From positions 56,361 through 120,360 of the forward strand of contig QGNQ01000004.1 of NCBI GenBank assembly GCA_003228175.2: 64,000 bases of DNA. The letters are read 5' to 3'. Under the pieces are notes generated by a model, which had not been told where the DNA came from, ran no database searches, and worked only from the letters and a program-made list of their open reading frames with translations. The position numbers and the translations under genes are program-made. Positions 10,321 through 20,052 of this stretch are shown in pieces (position 1 is the stretch's first letter; each line of letters opens with the position of its first letter). Source of the DNA: Chloroflexota bacterium (lineage in GTDB: Bacteria > Chloroflexota > Dehalococcoidia > Bin125).

Positions 10321-11076
10321 ATGAACACGCTGAACGTTCGTGATGAGGGCGCGGTCCGCGTCGTGCAGTTGGATCGGCCGGACGCGCTCAACGCGTTCAG
10401 CATTGAGCTGATGGACGAACTGTCCGACGCGTTCTTGGCCGCCGCCGAGGAGGCCAGCGTGCGGGTCCTGCTGCTGACGGGGGCCGGTCGTGCCTTCTCG
10501 GCGGGGGCCGACCTGAAGGGAAACCCGGACTATGTGCCGCGTCACGCCCTGCCGGGGCTGCTGAAGGCGATCATCGATTTTCCGAAGCCGTTCATCGTGG
10601 CGGTGAACGGGCTGGGAGTGGGGATCGGCGCGACGATCTGCGGACTGGCCGACCTCGTCTATATCGCCGAGGGGGCCCGGCTGCGTGCCCCGTTCTCGGC
10701 GCTGGGGCTGACGGCGGAGGCGGCGAGCACGGTTACGTTCCCGGCGCAGATGGGACGGCAGCGCGCGAACTGGTTCCTGCTCTCCGCGGAGTGGATGAGC
10801 GCCAGGGAGGTGGTCGACGCTGGGCTCGCGCTGGAGGTCCTGCCGGGCGAGGCGCTGCTGCCGCGCGCGATGGCGCAGGCCGCAAAGCTGGCGGCGCTGC
10901 CGCCGGCCTCCCTCTTGGCGACGAAGTCGCTGATTATGCAGCCGCTGCGAGCGCAGATGAAGGCGTCGTACGCGGAGGAGAACGTGCAGATGGCGGCCTT
11001 GCGCGGACAGCCAGCAAACGTAGAAGCGATCACCGCCTTCCGCGAGAAACGAGAGCCAGACTTCTCGTCGTTCTAA
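10321..11076 (+). CDS. Enoyl-CoA hydratase/isomerase family protein
   Basis: VVQLDRPDALNAFS, GAGRAFSAGADLKG, crotonase fold motifs. Confidence 0.93.
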   Translation: MNTLNVRDEGAVRVVQLDRPDALNAFSIELMDELSDAFLAAAEEASVRVLLLTGAGRAFSAGADLKGNPDYVPRHALPGLLKAIIDFPKPFIVAVNGLGVGIGATICGLADLVYIAEGARLRAPFSALGLTAEAASTVTFPAQMGRQRANWFLLSAEWMSAREVVDAGLALEVLPGEALLPRAMAQAAKLAALPPASLLATKSLIMQPLRAQMKASYAEENVQMAALRGQPANVEAITAFREKREPDFSSF

Positions 11077-11187
11077 TTCGGCGGGGGCGAGTTCGGCAGG
11101 GCCAAGCGGGCGGCGGCGAGCCGGCACGCGGAGCGATGGCCCGGTCGTCCGACATTGGCCAACGAGTGCGCCCGGTAGGATGTCGGC

Positions 11188-11985
11188 ATGCCGAAGCTCG
11201 CTGCCAGTGTCGCCTGGATGTTCCAGGAAGCGCCCTTACTTGAGCGTTTCGCGCTGGCCGCGTCGGCCGGGTTCGAGGCGGTCGAGGTGCAGGTCCCGTA
11301 TGCGGAGCCCGCGCAGGCGATCGCCGATCGGGTCCGCGACGCGGGCCTGCGCGTCGTGCTGATCAACACGCCGGACGCGGTCGCCGCGATCCCCGGCGAG
11401 GAGCGCGCTTTCCAGGCGGGCATGACGCGCGCCCTGGAGTATGCGTCCACGCTGGGGTGCGAGCAGGTGCACTGCATGGCGGGGCGCAGCGCCGGCCCGG
11501 CGGCGGAGGCGGCCTTCATCGCCAACCTGCGTTGGGCAGCCGACGCAGCCGAATCGCAGGGGGTACGGATCAACTTGGAGCCGCTCAACACGACCGACAA
11601 TCCCGGCTACTTCCTCACGAGCAGCACGCAAGCGGCCGCAATCATCGAGGCGGTGGGGCGCGACAACATGCGCTTGCAGTTCGACTGCTATCACATGCAG
11701 ATCATGCAGGGCCGCCTGTCGGAGACGATTCGACAGCAGCTCGATCTGATCGGGCACATCCAGATCGGCGGGGTGCCCGGCCGGCATGAGCCCGATGCGG
11801 CGCAAGAGATCAACTACCCGTACCTGCTCGGCCACATCGATGCCCTGGGCTTCGACGGCTGGGTGGGCTGTGAGTACCGGCCTCGCGCCGGGAGCATGGA
11901 CGGGTTGGAGTGGGCGCGGCCCTACGGCGTGGCGGCACCCGTCGCGACGCGGACGGGGGCTGCGCAGAAAGGGACAAGCGCATGA
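11188..11985 (+). CDS. Hydroxypyruvate isomerase-like TIM-barrel protein
   Basis: [35 protein letters not shown]..., [29 protein letters not shown]. Confidence 0.88.
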   Translation: MPKLAASVAWMFQEAPLLERFALAASAGFEAVEVQVPYAEPAQAIADRVRDAGLRVVLINTPDAVAAIPGEERAFQAGMTRALEYASTLGCEQVHCMAGRSAGPAAEAAFIANLRWAADAAESQGVRINLEPLNTTDNPGYFLTSSTQAAAIIEAVGRDNMRLQFDCYHMQIMQGRLSETIRQQLDLIGHIQIGGVPGRHEPDAAQEINYPYLLGHIDALGFDGWVGCEYRPRAGSMDGLEWARPYGVAAPVATRTGAAQKGTSA

Positions 11986-12743
11986 GCACGACGACGAATC
12001 CTGTCGCATTGATCACGGGCGCCGGCTCCGGCGTGGGCCGGGCCTCGGCGCTGGCGCTCCTGCGCGAGGGCTACGCGGTCGTCTTGGCCGGGCGCCGCGA
12101 GGATCGGTTGACGGAGACGCGTGAGCTGGCGGGAGAGGATGGCGCGCGCGCGACCGTGGTGGTGGCGGACCTGTCGGACGCGGACTCGGTGAGCGCCCTG
12201 TTCGGGCGGGTGCGAGAGGACCTCGGTCGCCTAGACGTGCTGTTCAACAACGCCGGGGGCGGCGCGCCGCCGGTGCTGTTGGAGGATCTGACGCTGGAGC
12301 AGTGGCGTCGCGTGGTTGACGTCAACCTCACGGGGGCGTTCCTGTGCACCCAGGAGGCGTTCCGAATCATGAAGGCGCAAGCGCCCATGGGGGGACGGAT
12401 CATCAACAACGGTTCGATCTCGGCGGACCGGCCACGCCCCAACTCTGCGCCCTATACCGCCACGAAGCACGCGATGACGGGACTGACGAAGTCGACCTCC
12501 CTGGATGGCCGCAAGTACGACATCGCCTGCGGGCAGATTGACATCGGCAACGCCGCGACGAAGATGACGGCGGTGATGAGCAAAGGCATCGCGCAGGCCA
12601 ACGGCACGATGGCGACGGAACCGACGATGGACGTGGACGCCGTCGCGCAGGCCATCGTCTACATGGCGGGGCTGCCGCTGGACGCCAACGTGCTCTCCCT
12701 GACGGTCATGGCGACGAAGATGCCGTTGGTCGGCCGGGGCTGA
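11982..12743 (+). CDS. Short-chain dehydrogenase/reductase (SDR)
   Basis: ATG at 11982 overlapping previous stop (ATGA); [25 protein letters not shown]. Confidence 0.93.
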   Translation: MSTTTNPVALITGAGSGVGRASALALLREGYAVVLAGRREDRLTETRELAGEDGARATVVVADLSDADSVSALFGRVREDLGRLDVLFNNAGGGAPPVLLEDLTLEQWRRVVDVNLTGAFLCTQEAFRIMKAQAPMGGRIINNGSISADRPRPNSAPYTATKHAMTGLTKSTSLDGRKYDIACGQIDIGNAATKMTAVMSKGIAQANGTMATEPTMDVDAVAQAIVYMAGLPLDANVLSLTVMATKMPLVGRG

Positions 12744-13378
12744 TGGCCGACGACGGCTCGCCCTTCGTCGAGGGGCACTTCCAGCGTGTCGACGAGTCGG
12801 ACGACGCGCTGTTCTATCGCGAGGCGCGGCTGGTTACGCACATCGACGACGGCGCGATCGCGGCGCTGCGGGCGCACTACGCGACGATCTTCCCCGCCCA
12901 GAGCGCCGTGTTGGACCTGATGAGCAGTTGGGTGTCGCACTTCCCGGCGGACTTCCGTCCAGGACGCGCGGCGGGGCTGGGCATGAACGCGGCCGAGCTC
13001 GACGCCAACCCCGCGCTGACTGAGCGAGCCACGCAGGATCTCAACCGCGCGCCCACGCTGCCCTATTCGGACGCGAGCTTCGATGTCGTGACGATCGCGG
13101 TCAGCGTGCAATACCTGACGCAACCGGTGGCGGTCTTCGGCGAGATTCAGCGGGTGCTGCGGCCGGGTGGGATCTGCGCCGTGTCGTTCTCGAATCGCTG
13201 CTTCCCAACGAAGGCGGTCGCGCTGTGGTCGGCCATGAACGACGCGGGCCACGCGCAGATCGTGGAAGCCTACTTCACGCAGGCGGGGGGCTTCGACGCC
13301 GCGGAATCGTTGCGCTTGCCGACGGACGTGGGAGCCGACCCGATGTTCGTCGTGCAGGCGCGGCGACCGGCCCCCTAG
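12743..13378 (+). CDS. SAM-dependent methyltransferase (class I-like)
   Basis: VLDLMSSWVSHFP, LPYSDASFDVVTIAVSVQYLTQP, RVLRPGGICAVSFSNRCFP. Confidence 0.8.
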   Translation: MADDGSPFVEGHFQRVDESDDALFYREARLVTHIDDGAIAALRAHYATIFPAQSAVLDLMSSWVSHFPADFRPGRAAGLGMNAAELDANPALTERATQDLNRAPTLPYSDASFDVVTIAVSVQYLTQPVAVFGEIQRVLRPGGICAVSFSNRCFPTKAVALWSAMNDAGHAQIVEAYFTQAGGFDAAESLRLPTDVGADPMFVVQARRPAP

Positions 13379-13428
13379 CCCATAGCGGTGCGTTGGCGAG
13401 ACTGTGCCTCTGCACGAAAGGACGGCTC

Positions 13429-14130
13429 ATGCCCGATCTGACACCCGAGCTCATCGCGGAGCTGCAAACGCTCGACACCCCAACGGTCTGCAACGCCCTG
13501 GAGCTCGTCGCACCGGAGCGACGCGGCTACGGCTACACGACCCAACCGCTGGTCTGCACGCGGCCGGGACTGCCGCCGGTCGTCGCGATTGCGCGGACGG
13601 CGTCGATCCGCGCGGCGCACCCCAGCGACCTGGCCGGTGCAGAGGCGCGGAAGCTCAGCGACTCGTACTACGCGTACATCGACGGGGGCCCGAAGCCGAG
13701 CGTCGTGGTGATTCAGGACCTGGACGCCGATCCGGGCTATGGGGCTCTCTGGGGTGAGGTGAACAGCAACATCCACAAGGGCTTGGGCTGCCGGGGCGTG
13801 ATCACGGACGGCAGCGTGCGTGACCTGCCGGATGCCGCCGAGGGCTTCCAGATGATGGCCGGGCGCGTGGGGCCATCGCACGCCTGGGTACACGTCGTGG
13901 ACTTCTCCCGGCCGGTGACGGTGGCGGGGATGCGCGTGCGCGACGGCGACCTCATCCATGCGGACCAGCACGGTGCGGTCGTGATCCCGTTCGAGGTCGC
14001 AGACAAGCTCAAGCAGGCGGCCGATCTGATCAGCCGGCGCGAGCACGTGATCATCACGGCGGCGCAGCAGCCCGGCTTCGGCATCGAGGCGCTGCGCCAG
14101 GCGCAGGGCAGCGCCGCCGAGATTCACTGA
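13429..14130 (+). CDS. RraA-family / demethylmenaquinone methyltransferase-like protein
   Basis: LQTLDTPTVCNALE, GLGCRGVITDGSVRDLPDA, GDLIHADQHGAVVIP. Confidence 0.9.
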   Translation: MPDLTPELIAELQTLDTPTVCNALELVAPERRGYGYTTQPLVCTRPGLPPVVAIARTASIRAAHPSDLAGAEARKLSDSYYAYIDGGPKPSVVVIQDLDADPGYGALWGEVNSNIHKGLGCRGVITDGSVRDLPDAAEGFQMMAGRVGPSHAWVHVVDFSRPVTVAGMRVRDGDLIHADQHGAVVIPFEVADKLKQAADLISRREHVIITAAQQPGFGIEALRQAQGSAAEIH

Positions 14131-14168
14131 CCACGAGCGCGCACGGTCGCCTCTGGCCTGGGGCGCCC

Positions 14169-14201
14169 GGCGGACAATCGGGTCATGACCGATTGTCCGC
14201 C
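14169..14201. terminator. 13-bp perfect hairpin between convergent genes
   Basis: GGCGGACAATCGG-GTCATGA-CCGATTGTCCGCC. Confidence 0.65.
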
Positions 14202-14227
14202 AGCGGACGGCTTGGGCGGGCGCGGGC

Positions 14228-16672
14228 TCAGTCGTCGTGGATGGGCCCGGTGACGGCGAGCGCGACGAGTTCCTGGTAGGCCGCCTCGTCGATGTTGAGA
14301 TCCTGCGTCAGAATCTCGCGGCAATGCTCGCCGAAGCAGGGGGAGGGATGGGGCGTGGGGATCGGCGTCCCGTCCAGCTGCCAGGGACCGGCGGGCATCC
14401 AGTGCGTGCCCGACTCGGGATGGGTGACGCGCTGCAAGAATCCTCGCTCGATCAGCTGCGGGTGCGGATCTTCGTAGACGTCGCGCATAGGCAGCACGCG
14501 CGCCGCCGCGACACCGATCGCGCCGAGCGCGGTCTCCGCGGCGCGGGCGTCCTGCCCCGCGCACCAGCCGTTGATGATCGCGTCGAGCGCCTCCTCATTC
14601 GCCTTGCGCGCGGGCTCCGTGGCGAAGCGCTCGTCCGCAGCGAGCTCCGGCTGGCCAAGGTGCGACGCCAGTGCGGCGAAGCTCACGTCCGACTCCGCCG
14701 CCAGCGCCAGCCAGTCGCCGTCGGCGGCGGCGTAGACGTTGTGCGGCGCGACGCGGGGGTGGCGGTTACCGGTTGGGCGCCGCACGACGCCGTTTGCCTC
14801 GTACTCCAGGACCGCGTCGCCAACGTGCACCGCGACGGACTCCAGCATCGCGCCATCGATGCGGACGGGTTCGCCGGTGCGCTCGCGGTGATTGAGCGCG
14901 CTGAGGATGGCGCCGGCCAGGTAATAGCCCGAAAGCGGGTCCGGGATCAGGCCGCCGGTGTTGGCGCCGCGATCGCCCGCATAGCCGTGGATCGAGGAGA
15001 GTCCGGCCATCGGTTCGGTGGTGGCGCCGTTGGCCGGGTATTCGGCGAAGGGGCCGGTCGTGCCGTAGCCGGAGATCGAGGCCCAGATGATCCCGGGCCG
15101 CTTGGCGTTGAGCGACTCCAGGGTGATGCCCCAGTTGGGCATGACATGGGGGCTGAAGTTGTCCGCCACGACATCGAATTGGGGCAGCAGGTCCCAGAAG
15201 ATCTGAGCGCCGCGCGGGTGCCTCATGTCCAACGTGAGCGAACGCTTGTTGAGGTTGACGCTGTTGTACATGCCGTTCGTGTTGAGGCGGTGCTGTTTGA
15301 TGGCGGAGTTTTGCACCGCCGCCGGCACCGGCGCGCCGGCCCCACGCCAGACGTCGGGGCGGGTGGGCGCCTCGATCTGCACGACGTCGGCCCCCAGCAG
15401 AGCGAGCTGTTCCGTGCCCCAGGTGCCGGCCCAGGCCTGGGTGAAGGCGAGCACGCGCACGCCTTGCAGGGGCAGGTTGGCGGGAGGCATGTCCGCGGAA
15501 GGCACGTCCGCGGGCCGCGCCTTCACGCTCCCGGTGGCGAGGGCGGCGGTAGGCATGATCTCGCCGTCGTGCTCGCCCAGTCGCGGCGCGGAGCGACGCA
15601 GCGCCCAAGGGATCTGGGGCATTTGGGCGAAGGCGCCGGAGGCGTGGGCTTCGCGTCCCTCGATCTGGGTGGGCACGAAGAAGTGGCGCGCGCCCAGTTG
15701 CTCGTCGCTTCGGAGTGCCGGGATGTCCTGCATTGCGCCGGTAATGCAGCGCAGCTTGAGCAGGCCGTGCAGGATCTCGTTGCGCTGCCGGCCGGCGACG
15801 GCCTCCGCGGTGCGCAGCCGCAGACGCGTCATGTCCGTTTGGTGCCGGCCCAGGAGCGGCGAGTACTCGGTGTCATCGGCGAGGTCCGGCATACCCAGGA
15901 AGCGCATCGCGTCCGGGAACTTGCCCCAATCACCGAAGCCGAAGTTGATCAGGCCGTCGGCGGCGTGAAAGAGCTGCGACGGCTCCCCCCGATGCTTGGG
16001 CCCGCCGGGCCCGTAGTCGAGCTCCTCGCGTCCGCTGAAGAGGCCGACGGTGGCCCAGGGCACGGTCGTCATGCAGGCGGCTTCGAGCTCGCTGACGTCC
16101 GCGCAGACGCCGCTGCCGCCCCGGGCCCGACGCAAGAGCGCGGCGGCGGCGGCATTGAACCCGGCAATGCCAGCCAGGTAGCCGGTCTGGCGCACGGGGA
16201 GCTGCAGCGGCGGCTCCTCCTGGTAACGCGTCACGAAGGACCAGCCGCTGCGGGCGCAGGCAGTGAGGTTGTTGCCGGGCGCCGCGGCCAGCGGGCCCTC
16301 CAGACCGTGCGGCGTGATGGAAAGGTGAATCCCGTCGATCGGCAGCGCCTCAACGGCGGCCTGCACAACGGCCGGCCAGGGCCGCGCCTCGCTCGTCACC
16401 AGGACGGCCGCGCCGCTGGCGAGCTGGGCCGCATCCGCGTCGCTGCGGATCAGGCAGGAGCGCTTGTTCCAGTTGGCGTAGGCGTGCAGAAGCGATCGCT
16501 CTGGGCCGGGCTGGTCGTCGAGGAAGGGGGGCTCGCGCCGCAGCGGATGGCCGTCGGGCGGCTCCGCCAGCACGACGTCGGCGCCCATGTCGCCAAAGAG
16601 ACGGGCGGCCCAGGCCCCCGACAGTCGGCTGGACAGGTCCACGACGCGCAGGCCGTCGAATGCGGCGCTCAT
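14228..16672 (-). CDS. Fused double-domain CaiB/BaiF class III CoA-transferase
   Basis: Two CaiB-like modules in one ORF: MSAAFDGLRVVDLSS... and LPLQGVRVLAFTQAWAGTWGTEQLALLGADVVQIE... Confidence 0.9.
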   Translation of the reverse strand: MSAAFDGLRVVDLSSRLSGAWAARLFGDMGADVVLAEPPDGHPLRREPPFLDDQPGPERSLLHAYANWNKRSCLIRSDADAAQLASGAAVLVTSEARPWPAVVQAAVEALPIDGIHLSITPHGLEGPLAAAPGNNLTACARSGWSFVTRYQEEPPLQLPVRQTGYLAGIAGFNAAAAALLRRARGGSGVCADVSELEAACMTTVPWATVGLFSGREELDYGPGGPKHRGEPSQLFHAADGLINFGFGDWGKFPDAMRFLGMPDLADDTEYSPLLGRHQTDMTRLRLRTAEAVAGRQRNEILHGLLKLRCITGAMQDIPALRSDEQLGARHFFVPTQIEGREAHASGAFAQMPQIPWALRRSAPRLGEHDGEIMPTAALATGSVKARPADVPSADMPPANLPLQGVRVLAFTQAWAGTWGTEQLALLGADVVQIEAPTRPDVWRGAGAPVPAAVQNSAIKQHRLNTNGMYNSVNLNKRSLTLDMRHPRGAQIFWDLLPQFDVVADNFSPHVMPNWGITLESLNAKRPGIIWASISGYGTTGPFAEYPANGATTEPMAGLSSIHGYAGDRGANTGGLIPDPLSGYYLAGAILSALNHRERTGEPVRIDGAMLESVAVHVGDAVLEYEANGVVRRPTGNRHPRVAPHNVYAAADGDWLALAAESDVSFAALASHLGQPELAADERFATEPARKANEEALDAIINGWCAGQDARAAETALGAIGVAAARVLPMRDVYEDPHPQLIERGFLQRVTHPESGTHWMPAGPWQLDGTPIPTPHPSPCFGEHCREILTQDLNIDEAAYQELVALAVTGPIHDD

Positions 16673-16804
16673 ATCGGCTCCCTCAGTCTGCGGTTGCGGC
16701 CCAGTATCGCAAGTCCTGCCGTCCATGGAAGCACATAAGCAGGGGCGAGCGCACGGGTGAGACGCGCGATACTGAGCCCGCTTGGTTGGCGGACCGGAGC
16801 GGGC

Positions 16805-17893
16805 ATGATTGAGGAGTCCGTACCGCAGCCCCTGCGCCTGGCGGCAGCCATCGCGTGGCGAGTGCTGGTGGTGGCGGCGGCGGTGGTGGTGGTCGCGTTC
16901 ATCGTGGCGAAGCTGCGAATCATCGCGATCCCGTTCTTCGTGGGCCTGTTGGTCGCGACACAGCTTGTGCCCGTGGTTGACGGGATGGAACGCCGCGGCG
17001 CCCCGCGCTGGGCGGCCGCGCTGGCGGCGCTGGTGCTGGCCCTCGCTCTGCTCGCGGGCCTCGCGGCGGCGTTGGTGGGGACGGTGATCGCGGACTTCGA
17101 TCGCTTGGACGTGAATTTCGAAGGCGGCTTGGAGGAGATCGGCGACTTCCTCGTCGAGAGTCTGGATGTCCCGCGAGAGGACGTCGATGAGGGCATCGAT
17201 GATCTACTGAGCAACCTGCGCGACAACTCCAGCACCATTCTGGGCGGCGTATTCAGCGGCGCATCGCTGGCGCTGGAGCTGGCGGCGGGCACGATTCTGA
17301 CCGTGATGGTCTTGTTCTTCGCACTCAAGGATGGCCGCTCCATGTGGGAGTGGACGCTGCGCTTGGCGCCCGAATCGCGACGTGAGGACGCGCGGGCGAT
17401 CGGCCAGCAGACCTGGGCGATCTTGCGCGCGTACTTCCGCGGCACGGCGACGGTGGCGCTGATCGATGCGGTCTTCATCGGCATCGCGCTGTTGCTGATC
17501 GGCGTGCCGCTGGTCGTCCCGCTGGCCGTGTTGACGTTCTTCGCCGCGTTCATCCCGATCGTAGGGGCGGTGGCGACGGGGATCGTGGCGGTGCTGGTGG
17601 CGCTGGTGGCCGAGGGTGTGACGGACGCGGTGCTGGTGGGGCTGGCGGTACTCGCCGTGCAGCAGATCGAGGGCAACGTGGTTGCGCCGGTGCTGGTGGG
17701 TCGGCGGCTCTCCCTGCATCCGATGGTGGTGATTCTGTCGGTCGCGACGGGCGGCATCATCTGGGGGGTGCTGGGCGCGGCGATCGCGGTGCCGCTGGTC
17801 GCGGTGGTCTCGGGGCTCGCGGCGTACCTGAGCGCGTCGGAGCCCAACGAGGCCGCTTCTGATTCAGAGGGGCCCGCGCCAGCGACGGAATAG
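16805..17893 (+). CDS. AI-2E family (PerM-like) transporter
   Basis: ATG at 16805; multiple TM segments, QQIEGNVVAPVLVGRRLSLHPMVVILSVATGG. Confidence 0.9.
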   Translation: MIEESVPQPLRLAAAIAWRVLVVAAAVVVVAFIVAKLRIIAIPFFVGLLVATQLVPVVDGMERRGAPRWAAALAALVLALALLAGLAAALVGTVIADFDRLDVNFEGGLEEIGDFLVESLDVPREDVDEGIDDLLSNLRDNSSTILGGVFSGASLALELAAGTILTVMVLFFALKDGRSMWEWTLRLAPESRREDARAIGQQTWAILRAYFRGTATVALIDAVFIGIALLLIGVPLVVPLAVLTFFAAFIPIVGAVATGIVAVLVALVAEGVTDAVLVGLAVLAVQQIEGNVVAPVLVGRRLSLHPMVVILSVATGGIIWGVLGAAIAVPLVAVVSGLAAYLSASEPNEAASDSEGPAPATE

Positions 17894-17904
17894 GGCGGAA
17901 ATCC

Positions 17905-18024
17905 GTGACGCGTACCCCGCATCGAGGCCGCACGCTGACGGCGATCGTCTTGGCCATCGCAACGTTGCTCACCGCCTGCGGTAGCGACGCGTCGATCTCC
18001 GCCGAGCCGCTGGAGCCCGACTAG
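17905..18024 (+). CDS. Very short putative lipoprotein (39 aa)
   Basis: GTG start: VTRTPHRGRTLTAIVLAIATLLTACGSDASISAEPLEPD*; basic n-region, hydrophobic core, lipobox LTAC. Confidence 0.5.
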   Translation: MTRTPHRGRTLTAIVLAIATLLTACGSDASISAEPLEPD

Positions 18025-18027
18025 GGC

Positions 18028-19248
18028 CTAGCCAACGACGATGCGGTTGTCGGGACCGATCTCCAGGCCCAGGAAGCGGGCGGCGTTGAGGCCCAGCACC
18101 TGGGCGCGTTCGTCGTCGCTGAGGTTGGGCATCGTGCGCTCGATGGCGGCGGCGGAGTGGGGCCAGGTGCCCTCCGCGTGGGGGTAATCATTGGCCCACA
18201 TGTAGGTCTGCATGAATCCGAACTCGCGGCCCAGGGCGAGTCCGGGCGGGTCCTCGCCGAAGCTGGCGAAGAAGCTGCGCTTGAATTGTTCGCTGGGCAG
18301 GTGCTGCATGCGCGGGAAGGCGAACATGTGGTGCTTGAAGTATGCCTCATCCATGGCGGTGCAGGCCCACGCGATCCAGCCGATGCCGGCCTCGATCGTC
18401 GCGAAGCGGAGGTCGGGGAACTTCTCCAGCACGCCGGAGGCACAGATGTTGACGACCGGCTCCAGCGACTGCCCCAGCGCGTGCACGGCGTAGTTGATCA
18501 CGGCGCCGCCGCGACCACGCGCGCCACGCGGGTCCTTGCCGGTGGAAATGTGAATCGCGATCGGCAGGTCGGCGGCCTGCAGCGCCTCCCAGAGCGGCTC
18601 GAACTCTTTGAGGTTGTAGTTCGACTCTGATCCGTCACCGTTGCCCCAGACGGGGCGATTGGGCATGGTCACGCAGCGAAAGCCCATGTCCTTGGCGCGC
18701 TCGATCTCCTTCAGCGAGCCCTCCATGTCGCCGGGCGAGATCGCCGCGACGGGGACCATCCGCTCCGGGTGCTCGAAGAAGGTCTCCGCTGCCCAATCGT
18801 TCCAGACGCGGCACTGCGCCTGTGCGAGCAGGGGGTCGGGCGTGGCATACATGGCCAGGCCCCGGTTGGGGAAGATCAGCTCGACATCGACGCCATCCTG
18901 GTCCAGGTCACGGATGCGCTCGGCGATCTTGTAGCCCGCGTCGACGCGGAGTTGATCTTCGCCTTCGAGTTGCAGGTCGCGCACTTTGACCGGCCGGTAG
19001 CCCTCCGTGACTTGCCAGCGCACGCCGTCCTCGTCGCGGATTTGGCGCGGGATGCGGTCCCGGTATTGGGGCTCGATCCGGGTGGCCCAGAGATCGAGCG
19101 GCTCCTGCGCGTGGGAGTCCGTGGAGAGCATGAAGTACTTGTTGGGATCCCCGGCCCGCGCGGTGCGCTCCCAACCGGCGCTGCCCGGTGTTTCGCTGCG
19201 CCAGGCGTTGGGATCGGGGGTGGGCTTCGGGGCTTCGATCGTCGTCAT
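18028..19248 (-). CDS. Amidohydrolase (amidohydro_2-type) family protein
   Basis: STDSHAQEPLDLW, RGLAMYATPDPLLAQAQCRVWNDW, FANDYPHAEGTWPHS-like C-terminus. Confidence 0.88.
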   Translation of the reverse strand: MTTIEAPKPTPDPNAWRSETPGSAGWERTARAGDPNKYFMLSTDSHAQEPLDLWATRIEPQYRDRIPRQIRDEDGVRWQVTEGYRPVKVRDLQLEGEDQLRVDAGYKIAERIRDLDQDGVDVELIFPNRGLAMYATPDPLLAQAQCRVWNDWAAETFFEHPERMVPVAAISPGDMEGSLKEIERAKDMGFRCVTMPNRPVWGNGDGSESNYNLKEFEPLWEALQAADLPIAIHISTGKDPRGARGRGGAVINYAVHALGQSLEPVVNICASGVLEKFPDLRFATIEAGIGWIAWACTAMDEAYFKHHMFAFPRMQHLPSEQFKRSFFASFGEDPPGLALGREFGFMQTYMWANDYPHAEGTWPHSAAAIERTMPNLSDDERAQVLGLNAARFLGLEIGPDNRIVVG

Positions 19249-19323
19249 AGGGTCTCCCTGTGGATTGCAGGCTACTCCGCTGCGATCGAACTCTCCAGGC
19301 TCCGACCGACTCGGAGTGGCGGC

Positions 19324-19608
19324 CTAGCAGGCGCCGCGTTCAACGACGCGCTCGCAGTGGGAGGCGGGGCGGACGCTGACGCTGCCCATCTGCGCGAACG
19401 GCGCCATCCACGTTTCGACGGTGGCTGCGACGTCGGCCTCGACGATCAGATTGAGTTCGTGCTGGCCATCGACGACGGCTTCGGCCAGCACCTTGACGCC
19501 CGCCTGGGGGGCGGCCGCGAGCACCTTGAGCAGTCCTGGCGCCATTTGCGGGTCGGGCGCGGGGCAGGTGTCCGCGCTGTGGATGTGCTGAACCATGAAC
19601 AAGGCCAT
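19324..19608 (-). CDS. Small conserved hypothetical protein
   Basis: 94-aa ORF MALFMVQHIHSADTCPAPDP... with upstream aaaggacgt. Confidence 0.55.
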   Translation of the reverse strand: MALFMVQHIHSADTCPAPDPQMAPGLLKVLAAAPQAGVKVLAEAVVDGQHELNLIVEADVAATVETWMAPFAQMGSVSVRPASHCERVVERGAC

Positions 19609-19619
19609 TGCGACGTCCT

Positions 19620-19877
19620 TTCGGCAGCGTCAGAGCACGCTGCGTGACTCGAGGCCGAGAAGATGCCGGCCGATCTGCTCCGAGATGCGATCCTGGTGGG
19701 TAATGACGTGCCGCCCAGGGCGCGCGTCGCGGCCATGGAGGCCAACTGCGAGGCCTTCAGCGCGTCGATGACGTTGGCGTGCAGGGAGCGCCTGCGGTCG
19801 GCATCGGCGGCCTGTCGCGCGACGAGGAGCAGGAGCGCCTCGGCGAGCAGTGGCGGCGGGGCCGGGCGTGTCGTCAT
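19620..19877 (-). pseudogene. Possible decayed remnant of an acyl-CoA dehydrogenase-like gene
   Basis: Minus frame reads LLAEALLLLVARQAADADRRRSLHANVIDALKASQLA (ACAD N-terminus-like); a second frame continues as ...RHVITHQDRISEQIGRHLLGLESRSVL*. Confidence 0.3.
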
Positions 19878-20052
19878 GCGGGCCTCCGCGCGGAGTCTAG
19901 GGGCCGGGTGCGTGCGAGTGCGGCAGCGCCTTGCGAGGGACGGTTGCGTGGGAGAGGATCAGCGTCGAGGCGAACGACGAATCAGACCCGGCCCGCGTCG
20001 CGGACTGGTTGCGGGTCGACGAGATGCGCAGGCGGCAGCAAAAGGAGTTTCG

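Noticed and set aside
14237-16738. 833-aa plus-strand ORF
   Set aside because: Antisense shadow of the fused CaiB gene; no recognisable domain.
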